Positions 36,301 to 46,500 of a stretch of 64,000 nucleotides of DNA are shown piece after piece. Numbering within the stretch: position 1 is the stretch's first letter; each line of letters begins with the position of its first letter. Made by a program: the position numbers and the translations under genes. The DNA lies in contig OZ024842.1 of assembly GCA_964017145.1 (NCBI GenBank), positions 3,038,001 through 3,102,000 on the forward strand, read 5' to 3'. The DNA is from Agrocybe praecox. Taxonomy: Eukaryota > Basidiomycota > Agaricomycetes > Agaricales > Agrocybaceae. The notes under the pieces are model-generated. The model was not told where the DNA came from and did not search any database. It was given only the letters and a program-made list of their open reading frames with translations.

Positions 36301-37175
36301 GTATATGCGATCAGGTAAGACCAGCCATTGATTGGCCTCTTTCGATCGGGGAATAACAATGGATCCTTAGCTTGTTTGTCACCATCATATTGAGAGGGAT
36401 GGGTTGGAGTATAACCGCGTCTTTACTTTTGGTATGTCTGTATTTTACCCTATAGACTTTAATCGACCCCATTAACCGGCCATTCTCAGAGTGCACCACC
36501 TTACATTTTTTCTGTTGGTCACATTTGTTTTGACCGGTGAATTCTTTCTGATTTAATGGCTAGTGTTTCAGCATCATGTTCTTTGCCTGGCTCTCAGATA
36601 AATATCGTCAACGAGCCTCTATACTAGCGATCCAGGCGGTCATCACTATAATAGGCTTAGTCCTAATCGGATTTGCACCTCCAGCTGGTTGGCGCTACGC
36701 AGGCAAGATTAGTTTTATTCCTTAGAAATTCAAGGTTACCTGAACTTTATTTTCTAGGCATTTTTTTGGCCAATTCCGGTGCAGGCGGTTGCATTCCTGG
36801 CATCCTGGCTTATGTACGAAATTAAAGTTAAATGGCATTGCTGTTCCTTATTAACAGGGGGGTTTTATTTTTATTTTTTTACAACAGTCATCAAACAACA
36901 CCGTTTCTCACACGAAGAGAGCTGTGTCGACCGCGATAATTGTCTCTTTTGGCGGTATTGGAGGGATCTTCGCCAGCCTCGTGTTTCGTCAAGTGGATTT
37001 CCCGACGTACTTGCCGGGCATATATGCAACCATTGGATCCCAGCTTCTGATGCTATTACTTCTTGCTGTAACTACGATGCACTACTGGTCGCAGAACAAC
37101 AGTATTCGAACCGGTACGGCGGATAAACCTCTGGAGGGTCAAGAGGGATTCCTGTACACTCTCTAACTCCCTGGT
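33400..37175 (+). repeat. Tandem duplication unit 3 (transporter copy 3)
   Basis: Third copy of the transporter unit, starting right after the target duplication of the hAT-like element. Similarity to units 1 and 2 runs through the transporter stop codon and ends within about 20 bp after it, so unit 3 lacks the shared 3' flank. Confidence 0.85.
34988..37166 (+). CDS. MFS transporter, Dal5/Tna1-like (ACS family), copy 3
   Basis: Thirteen exons open from MDGHPTASG to GFLYTL*. Compared with copies 1 and 2 it lacks two residues near the start and has an extra EVP inserted before PETDLMATE. It keeps the family's Asp-Arg pair in TM1 (SLIDRSNLGLAR) and a LANSGAGGCIPG segment nearer to the distant paralog at 40.6 kb, so it looks like the copy closest to the ancestral sequence. 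The GC-AG intron is present (36713-36757). The last intron is longer through a G/T-rich insertion (about 36857-36885). Confidence 0.88.
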
Positions 37176-37408
37176 CGTTTGAGTGAAACGAGGGTTTGGG
37201 GTACAATTATGCTTTGGATTTTCTTCTGGTTCCTTACTGTGCAGTCATCTACTTTTGTTAATAAACGCGGCCCCGCTGTTGTGATATGTTTTGGTGAGAA
37301 CAAGTATCATCTGAAGAGGCGAATGATGCATTCCTTTTATTGACGCTTTCCTAGCAATGAAACCCACCCTAGAGTCTGCAAGCAAGTTGCTTCTCTGAGT
37401 CAGGACCA

Positions 37409-37759
37409 ATGTCCAAAATTTTGCTACTACATGGACTTTTTATTACAGACTCTTACGGACCACTCTCTTCGTTTGCTGGCACGCAAGCAGTACGTCGGAA
37501 ATATGTCTCATTTGGAGGGTATGTGGCATTGCATTGTATTTTACCTGCTTCTAGGCTCTACAGTCGATTGGCTTGAACTTTGAACTCGAGTCATAGACGT
37601 GCGATTAAGGACGTTGTTTCACGTTTTAGTAGTTTCACTGTTCAGGGAAGACGAAGGCGTGCTTTCTTTCGTCAACTCATCTGTCATTTTATCAACAACG
37701 GGGCGAGATATAAAAGAAAGTTGCCAGTGCGTTGGTCCAGTGAACTCGGGAGTCGATGA
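37409..37759 (+). CDS. Small two-exon ORF, unknown function
   Basis: Exons 37409-37518 and 37597-37759 join through a GTATGT...CATAG intron into a 90-residue frame, MSKILLLHGLFITDSYGPLS ... IKDVVSRFSSFTVQG ... RRRRAFFRQLICHFINNG. The C-terminal half is basic. No family recognised. It sits just downstream of transporter copy 3 on the same strand. Support is the strong 5' splice site and a frame that stays open through both exons; it could still be a chance frame or a remnant. Confidence 0.35.
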
Positions 37760-37945
37760 TACAGTGAATCGATCACAAGTGGATAACAGAAACATGACTA
37801 GACCTGAGAACGGTCACCGGTTTAAAACATGACTACGAAATGCCTCCTTTTCATCATGGTCTCTGATTTATAAATCAGGCGACTTGAACCGTGTTAAAAC
37901 CCCAACACAACCATAGAACCTTTTCCCTCAACCGAGTCCTTGAAG

Positions 37946-39431
37946 ATGGAAGGCAACAACCACAGGAAAGATGTTGCGATTTATGTGAACGTCCCGGAGA
38001 AGATTTTGGTGTCCGTAGAAGCCGAGGATACCGTCACAGATGTGCTAAAACGGCGGGCAGCAACTCGGCTTTTGCGAATACCAAGCAGTTGTTCGACGAG
38101 GGAACGGTTTTGCGGCCTATCACGTATGGCAAGGTCCCAAATATATGTCCGACTCTTCCTCGCCTACTTATAGTAATACATAATTAGTCACGCTTGTCAC
38201 TGACTAGACTTACAATGACATCACAGTGGGCAACTCCGACGTGGTCACGGATACTGGTCTTTTCTTGGACCTCTTCTCTTCTCCAGATACAACTACCGCC
38301 ACCCTCACAGACGATTTGGCCGTTCAGCAATGCCATCACAGCGTTATGGTTATATCACTGTGCAACCTGTATGCATTTGTCATGTTTCTTATGTCTTCTG
38401 TTGGCTCGTAGGCTGATTCTACGTGATTTACGACAGACTTTTGACCCGTCTTCAACCGACAAGGCGGAATTCGAAGAGCCCCCACAACCAGTGTGTATCT
38501 ATCATTTTCTGCTGCGGCTTTTCTTGTTAAAATCATATACAACTACAGATCTCCCCTGCCAGCACAGATTCAGAAGAGCAATTTGCAGATCCTCCGAGTC
38601 CGGTAATTGCCCATCTCGCACATCTCGTATCATTATTAATACACATGCTGTTGATGACAGACTCGTGCATCTCGTCCTGAAGAAATCTCGAAGGACATAG
38701 CGGCCTCGAAGGTTGTGCAGCTTGAAGCTGTGATCGCCCACCACAAGCAGGCCTGGGATAAACAATGTTTGCAGGAAGTCAAAGAACTGCGTGCGATGTT
38801 CGAAAAGGAGCGGGAAGGCTTGAAAAACTTGGTCATTCAAGATTTGGTGACGGTATTTTCGAATATGTTGCCAAACATGAAAGATTATTTCGAAGACTCC
38901 CAACGCAAATCCGAGGAGCGCCAACGCAAATCCGAAGAGCGTCTACGTGAATCTGAAGAGCGTCAACGAGAATCTAAAGAGCGTCAACGAGAATCTAAAG
39001 AGCGTCAACGAGAATCTAAAGAGCGTCAACGCAAATCTGAACGTAATTTCGAAGAGCTCCAACGCAAACTGGAAGAGGAGTGTAAGGCACGGAAAGAGGG
39101 ACAAGAAAAATTGCGTTGGGAACGAGATATGAAATTCGAAAAATTGCGTCTGGAGCAAAATCTGGGGCAAGCAAATTTGAAACATCAGATAGACGATTTG
39201 AAAAGGGAAGGTGAATCAAATCTAAGAAAAGCAGAGGAAAGGCGGAGATGCGAGATGAAGGATCTTGAAGCAACATGTCGACGTGAGAACGAAGAGCTCG
39301 AAAAAAGGATTGCTTCGTCGCTGGATGAAAGGATCACAAAGATTGAGAACAACAACGCTCGATTGGGCGATCGCATATTTGACTTGGAGCTTTTTGCATT
39401 GACATCAGTGAGCAATGAATGTTCTTCCTGA
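37946..39431 (+). pseudogene. Coiled-coil protein gene with a frameshift near its start
   Basis: The first exon opens MEGNNHRKDVAIYVNVPEKI then ...VSVEAEDTVTDVLKR. The coding trend then jumps one frame near 38050-38056 to AGSNSAFANTKQLFDEGTVL and on to PITYGK, which splices to TYNDITVGNSDVVTDTGLFLDLF. One extra G in the CGGCGGG stretch would restore the frame. Later exons give a Ser/Pro/Glu-rich segment, then a long coiled coil (about 38667-39420) with seven 7-residue units of the type RQRESKE and a Glu/Lys/Arg-rich remainder. The end is either the stop at 39429-39431 or a further splice at the GTGAGC near 39411. I do not know the family. The frameshift may be a real lesion or a sequencing error. 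Confidence 0.5.
38901..39047 (+). repeat. 21-bp x 7 coding minisatellite (heptad repeat)
   Basis: Seven consecutive 21-bp units of the form CAACG(A/C)(G/A)AATCT(A/G)AAGAGCGT encode RQRKSEE/RQRESKE heptads. The three central units are nearly identical, suggesting recent slippage. The 7-residue period matches a coiled-coil heptad, so unit gain or loss keeps the helix register. Confidence 0.85.
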
Positions 39432-40594
39432 CTTCTCTCCAGAAACTAAGCATTCTCTTTCACTATGTTATCCTCGTTTAAGACCTACTAATTGCTTTCC
39501 CTGTTCGTGATTCGCTGTGTTTACTTCGGTTGTAGCACCAGGGTATGTAATATCATGTGTTTTTTCACTCTTTTGCGTCGGTGCTTACTCGTACGTACTT
39601 CACAAAGACTGAATATTATTCACGTCATAAATGCAGGCTTGAGCCAGCGTGTCCTCAGTGCATAAATTCAAACCTCAAACGCCCAGAGTAGGCGTCGGAT
39701 TCCGTTATTGCCTCCAGAAAGATGCCGCGTCAGCCGTGATACTCTCCCTTGAGCACTGAGAGCGATGTTTGAACTTTGGATCGCCTACGACATATCGCAA
39801 ATGTCCATACATCAGTTGAAACTAATTCAAGTAGTCAAACGAGAATGTTATTTACTCAGTCATCCGAAGACGTATTTCAGTAACCGCCACCGACAATCCT
39901 GTTGTCTTTCCTCAGAGTTCCATACGTTTCACTGTTCTTCCGGCCCCTTCCAACATCTCGCCCCTCGCTTCATCAATTGAGTTGCACTGGAATCTCCCAC
40001 ATTCTGTCCAGCTTTACAGCGGAGTTACGATAGCAAGGTCGAAGAATTCCTACAATTGTCCAACTGCCAAGTTCTCGCCAAGCTTGAAACCCTAAAGCAT
40101 AACGAGTGACAGGACATTCTTCCCAGCGCCTGAGTCGAAAACACTGGTTTGTGATTCGGGAGGCAGGAAGAGATAACGAGAGCTGACGAGTAGGCTGGCA
40201 GTTTAACGCGCCTATGAAGGCCACCAAGCTACAATTTCACGGACTGTACAGACGCCCACCCACCGGAAACAATTCGCCACATCGTGACTTTGCTTGTCAC
40301 CATCTACTTATGGCTTTATTGGTCCACTCGTATCCCGATTACACTTACGAGTCGTTGATAGGGTCCTTTCAACTTTGCTTGCTTCCTCGATCTTCACTTG
40401 GCCCTGTAACCTATGTTTAGCATAAGACATTCAGGGCTGCACTTCCGTTTCTTCCGGTTTCTTCACATCCAACCTTTTTGACAGTACCTGGGCATACATA
40501 ATGCGGCAACTTTGGGAACATTCACCTTTAGCCTTTCCCCTCCTTACCATACAAGTTCTAGTTCGATATTACTTGCTAGGAAAGGTCACAATCA
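39432..40594. other. Intergenic region upstream of the fourth transporter
   Basis: About 1.15 kb with no confident gene. Short open frames on both strands lack splice support. It should hold the promoter of the transporter at 40595. Confidence 0.45.
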
Positions 40595-42804
40595 ATGTCA
40601 GAAGAGAAGTCATACGGTGCCGACTCGGAGTCCATCAAGAAAGTAGAGTCCTCTTCAGGATCTACGAAGGATGGATCGTCAGTAGACCAGATAGACAAAG
40701 AGTTTGAGAGGAGGACTATGTGAGTGTCGTACATGTTAATAGAGAAGGATAACGATTCACAATGCTGGGATTTCCTTCGTTTGCAGGCGTCATGTTGATC
40801 TAAGGATTATACCTGTTCTGGCCCTTGTCTACACTTTCGCTTTAATTGACCGAACCAATCTCGGCTCAGCTCACACAGCTGGAATGGGTGCCGATCTGGT
40901 ATGGACTCTGCGAACGGACTTTGATAAATCAAAAATTCACACTCTGGCTTTCTTTCTGTGTAGCACTTATTGACAGGAAGCCGGTTCAGCATCCTGAGTT
41001 GCATGTACTTTGTGCCGTATATTCTGCTGTAAGCTCGCTGTGTTATATCTTTTTCCACATTCATCGTTGACGGACATAATGCACCAGTCAACTTCCTGGA
41101 AACCTCGTCCTTCGTTATTTCGGAGTACGCAATTGGTTGACGTTTACGGTTGTGGCATGGGGAGCGGTGTCACTCTGCATGGGGTTCGTCAAGTCCTGGG
41201 GATATATGGTCTTGCTTCGCGTTCTTCTGGGTATATTTGAGGTTGGTTTTGTCCTTCATGCTTTATATCATTTATTTTAACTGATGACCATCCCAGGCGT
41301 CTTTTTTCCCCTCACTACTCTTCATCATCTCTACATGGTACAAACGTCATGAAGTTCACACTCGGTACATTTTTCGAGGCATTTTCTCTATATTTCCCTC
41401 TTCTAATTGGATATATAATTTAGGCTCGCAGTCTTCTATTTAATCTCAGTGACCACAGGAGGATTCAGCTCTATCCTCGCCTATGTCTTTAGTTTGCTCA
41501 ACGGAAAGCAGGGACTTGCCGGGTGGCGATGGATTTTCGTATGTTGTTTTTACTCAAATAAATCTTCTCCATCTTTTCAACTCGTGTCGCTTGCAGATCA
41601 TTGAAGGGACAATCACGCTCTTCTTGGCCATTATAACGTGGTTCTTCATCCCGTCCTTCCCAGATCAAAACACATTCTTGACTGCCAAACAAACGGAGCT
41701 TGTACTCAGGCGTATAGACCAAGATCGTGGAGATGCTAAACCAGATGAATTGACGCCTGCGAAAGTGAAGAAACATCTCTCAGATTGGAAGTTATGGTCA
41801 TATGGCATCATCTTTATGTGTGCTGCCATGCCTAGCTGTAAGCAACACTGTACGGCCTATCATATTAAAACCCTGTTTAAGTCTTTTTTTGGTTAACAGA
41901 TGCTCAGTCCTTCTTCCTTCCCATTATCTTGAAAGGGATGGGTTGGTCTAAGACGGCCTCATTGCTACTGGTTAGTCTTGCAAATAAATATATTTCAGCT
42001 TTTCCCTAACCTTTCTAACTCACCTACAGAGCGCGCCTCCATACGGTCCCTCTGTATGCCAAAGAATTTTTAACTCCTGATCCTTTCTCTAATTGTTATT
42101 TAGATCATCACAACTATGATAGTTGCACATTTCTCGGACAAACACAAGCATCGCTCGGGATTTATCGTCTTCTGCGTTCTTGTTTGCTTCACCGGTCTTT
42201 GCCTGACTGCCTTTGCTAAGAAGAACGAAGTCAGATACTTTGGTGGGTTTCGAGATAGGCCGGAATTTCTTTGCAAAAGTCTGACTGTTCTATCTAGGTG
42301 CTTTCTTGACTAACGCAGGAAATTCAGGGGCTATCCCCACTATCCTTGCCTACGTATGTTTCCCATTCACTACTATTGAATTTCTGTGACATATCTATTA
42401 ATGCTCCCAGGCTTCAAATAACGTTGTCACCCATAGCAAACGGTATGCCGTTCCCCTGCTTTTTAACACATTCATCTCTGATTGAATGATATCCTAGGTC
42501 TGTACAAACAGCACTTACTGTTGGACTTGGGGGTGTAGGAGGAATCCTAGCTACGACAGTTTTCCGAGCACAGGATGCCCCGAAGTACATCCCAGGTAAC
42601 TATCTCGCCTTCGCATGTTAAAAATAGCTCACTGACAATTTTATTTTGTCACCAGGCCTTATTGCAACTATCGTCTCGCAAGGACTCATACTCATTATTA
42701 TGGCCGTCTTGACAGTACACTTCCTTTGGTCTAACAAACAGATGAGAGAAGGAAAACGAAAAGAACCTATAGAAGGCCAACCCGGATTTTTCTATACTTT
42801 GTGA
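40595..42804 (+). CDS. MFS transporter, Dal5/Tna1-like (ACS family), divergent paralog
   Basis: Fourteen exons run from MSEEKSYGADSESIKK to GQPGFFYTL*. Family blocks are intact: FALIDRTNLGSAHTAGMGAD with the TM1 Asp-Arg pair, YFVPYILLQLPGNLVLRYFG, FEASFFPSLLFIISTWYKRHE, GLAGWRWIFIIEG, SAPPYGPS and the C-terminal KEPIEGQPGFFYTL. Ten intron positions coincide with those of copies 1-3, showing common descent. It has two extra introns near the C-terminus (after THSKR and KYIPG), lacks one, and one is shifted. The intron that is GC-AG in copies 1-3 is GT-AG here (GTGGGT at 42243). I infer this is the older locus member. Substrate class as for the others. Confidence 0.9.
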
Positions 42805-42938
42805 GGGTTAATGCAGTTTGTTCTTGTATCATATAAAATTGTACCCTATAGTCCAATAGAATTTATTTATTTCTCTCCGCCGGGTCATCGCTTACTTCGT
42901 CGAGGCACAGATTGCCTGAGTCCCATTTTAGTCATTCC

Positions 42939-43583
42939 ATGTCATTCGGAGGGGTGTGCTTCTGTTTCTTGACCTTTACTTTATTCCAACAGGTCTATTA
43001 GCCTAACGATTGGTGTCCTGACTACCGAAGAACTCACGAGGGCACTTGAGGTTCGTAGTAGTGAACTGGTTCCTGTCCTCATGCCTTTGAGCAGCGCACT
43101 TTTTCCATTGATATCAAGCGATTCCCCTCAGGTGAGCTATTGGCAAATGACTCTGAACACGATACCTATTTATGTAAAGTTGAACGCGATCGGAGAAGGT
43201 CACGCCTAACAACAATTTCTCCGTTATGTCCAGCATTTATCCTTCTTCTTCTTCAACTCCTTGAATGTGTCTAAGAAAAGCGCACTTGTGAGATATTATT
43301 AAACCTGGGGAAATGATGTATGATGCCTTACCCCGCAGCGATCTCGGACTTACCTCTGACTTTTGCAAGTGCGCTTCGAATAGATTTACAAGTCTTACTT
43401 ACCTGACAGCCTTGGCAGGAAAAATACCGTGAGGACCCGAACGCATATATATCGTCTTTTGGTTCCGTAGCCTCTTTGAGAACATTATTCCCTCCATCCC
43501 CTGTCCTTCAAAACCGACGAGTAGAACAACCGTGGTTATTGTGGAGTGCGTTCATTGTATCTTGCCTTGGTATCCTCGGATAA
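42939..43583 (+). CDS. Possible multi-exon gene or remnant, unknown function
   Basis: Coding-like islands with splice signals follow one another: a short ATG exon (42939, MSFGGV), then SISLTIGVLTTEELTRALEV and SSELVPVLMPLSSALFPLIS (about 42993-43131, followed by GTGAGC), HLSFFFFNSLNVSKKSAL, ISDLPLTFASALRIDLQVLL, and finally EKYREDPNAYISSFGSVASL ending WSAFIVSCLGILG* (43583). I could not close one internal junction in frame, so this may be a decayed gene. No family recognised. Placement directly after the transporter stop leaves only about 130 bp for a promoter. Confidence 0.3.
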
Positions 43584-46500
43584 CTTGCTATACCGGTGGG
43601 CAGGTTCACGACGCCTGTCTTGTGGACGAAATGACAACATCCGCCGGTTACCCAAGGCTATAGCGTACCCAAATGTAGCGGGATACGAGGGTGTTCATTG
43701 CATGAGAAATAGTGCATAAAACAAGTACGTCCCTTGGATTTCGGCAGCTTCTGACCTATTGACTGCACGCGCGGTGATAATCAGAAAGCTTGCCCATTCA
43801 TCTGTCTATCATATTCCATTCGGCTTTGAAAGATGCGAGACGACTATAGTCATAGTGGTGGCCCAAAGGCTTTGGCTGGAAACTTCCTTATCTGAAGAGC
43901 CATTTGTCGTACCATATCATTGACATCTGGTAGTACATGATGCATGTTGTCTCTTGATCACAAAAGGTTTTTCACTCGGGCTGCGCGTCGCGAAATTGGG
44001 CTGGATGCTACCAATTGGCAATCATTAATCCAGAGTAGGACATGCATGACCTACGCCTGGAGAACATTAAACTTTAGATATGTCCATCTGTTCATTGTTC
44101 ACGGTTCCATTGGAAAGAACTGATAATATGGCCAGATTAGATTCAAACACTTGCCTTACATCGTTGAAACCTGGAATAGCTACGGGCCGTCGACGACTTT
44201 AATTTTACGAGCGCGTGAAACTCGGGAAGACTAGATGCTAAAGATACGACGGTGCAATAATAAACACGTTCTCGATACCTGCAATCAATACCCATGTCCA
44301 ATAGCAGGCTTGGGTCGATAGTGGTGCAGAGAAAAACACTTATGAATAGGACCTGTTGTTGCAGACGCAGACTATCTTGGCGCCGCAGCTCGCTGATATC
44401 ATTTGTCGGACATCTTTGGATGGTCATGGCAGCAAGTAGATGCAACTGAGCTACAAGAACGAGCTGGGCCGAACGAAAATAAAGCGCAGGAGGCAGAGAG
44501 AATGCGCTCGGATCGTCTGTGCCGGAAGTGTTTTTAATAAAGTATGTTCGTCCTTTCTCAAAGCTTGCATGATGTCAACATGCTACCTTGTGCTGCTTGA
44601 GAAGCATGCAGATACTGGGAAAATGTATAGATGAAAAGCTTTCCATCCCGGCGGATTGTCCCATGACGGTCCGAAAGACAGCAAGAAAGATGGAAGGCGA
44701 ACAGCCATTGGGTTCAAGTAGGTCTTTAAGCTTCATGATGGTGCCGGAGCGGTTGTCCTGGCCAAGGAAGAAAAGGAAACTTGAAGTGAATGGAGAATGC
44801 CTATCATTGAAGGCTCTTCATGGTCAATGAACGTGAATAAGCTCACCTCCGTCCATTAGTGCGACAGACGGGCGCTAAAAATTGCGCCAAGTTTCATTCG
44901 ATTATCTTATCTATGCCGAGAATTTTGATAATCTCTCGCATCTTATCGTAACCTTGATAACCACTGATAACGAACAGATGGCGCCATGTGCACAGGCGTT
45001 TTGCTTCCGCTCGGAGGACCCCGTTTAGCGTCTGATCAGATGCTAACCGAAATTGTTTCAAGGGCAACGGCAACAAACACTCGGAAACGAACCAGCGCGA
45101 ACGAGAATCGAGCTGGAAACATGGCATCGGCGTCTGTGTCCAGCATAATATCATCTAATATAATGTAATTATCGTCGTCGGCATGAACCGAGAAGGAGAA
45201 GTGCTAGCGAGCGCCTTGTCCCAGCAGGTACCGCGGAACCTGGATTTTTTGTCTAAAATATGCTGTACACTGTAATCAGTTGACCTTGAGTTGACCTGCT
45301 GAGTGTCTATGCGACCAGCTTCAACCGTCAAGCCCCCTGTAGAAGTGACTCGTCTCCTGGATGCATTTAACCGCTAACATACAACAGCATGCGTTTCCAT
45401 TTCGACGTGACCGTTGTTCGGGGGAGACGTTTCTCAGTCTGGCCGAAATTACAGAGAGTCACCTGCCCGCCCCGCACTATACCACCAGCCAGAGTGTCCA
45501 GAATAGCTCTCCGCTGGGAGGGCTGCTATTCCGATGTTATAGGATGTATGGATATAGCAGCTTCGCTACAATGGCCAGAGGCTCGTAGTTTGAGTACTGC
45601 AAGTTTATTGATGTCCACGGCACGCCTAAATTAAACCAAGTAACTTGAGTTTGAAGAGCCTTGCTGCATGCAATTTATGACGATGCTGAAGTAGAAGGCA
45701 GAAAGGTAGATAGCATATCAGAGCAAATCATACTTTCAAGTTCCGCGAAGCCAGCCGGCTAACTGGCAATTGGAATATGAGTTATATAGCATAACCGTCT
45801 GAAGTGTTAACTTACTAGGAACACTATTAATGTATTCATAGTAAGAAAGACGACAGAAATGGAAATGCTTCATCGCCACGTTTGGAAGAACCTGCAGCTC
45901 AATTCCAAATTCTTGCATTGAGGAAGCTAAACCTCATTCATGACTCTCTTTCGATTCGAAGATTTTTGACGTCTGATGTCCATGTCCAGTTTTCAGGTAA
46001 GTAGTACCTGGTCTGATCAGATAACTCTCCGTGCCGGAACATAAAAGCTTCAGTCGTCCAATGAATGGAAGTTCCGCATTCATCCATTACATAGTCGGAC
46101 ATCGCGGAGCCTCTAGGACTGTCCGATAGTATACGAACGCTCTTCATTTGAGAGATCGTAATATGTATGGTATGGCCCGGAGGACAATGACTTGTCGAAG
46201 CAAGCTGACCTGGTGTGGTGATAGACCGGAAGGCCCTACGACATTAATTTGTCCAGCCTTCGAGACAGGAGTAAGTAACTAGTAACTGGTAGTCCATTCC
46301 GGTAAAAGAGGCTGCCTGTGTCGTGCGTCTTTCATCCTAATCCTTGTCTCTGGGTCTGTCAACACAAAAACGAACAGGCGTATGTCTCTGGACGACAGAT
46401 TTGAAAAAGGAAGTATAGTTCAATGATCATAAGTGGAAGTGTTCGTCTGTGTTCGTGTTCCAAGTTTGAATGCGGGGAAATTGTAGTGTGGGGGTGGCGC

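Noticed and set aside
24268..37166. Transporter copies read as pseudogenes because frames are broken by stops
   Set aside because: The apparent stops fall in short GT-AG (one GC-AG) introns that are conserved in position in all copies; exon joins are open throughout.
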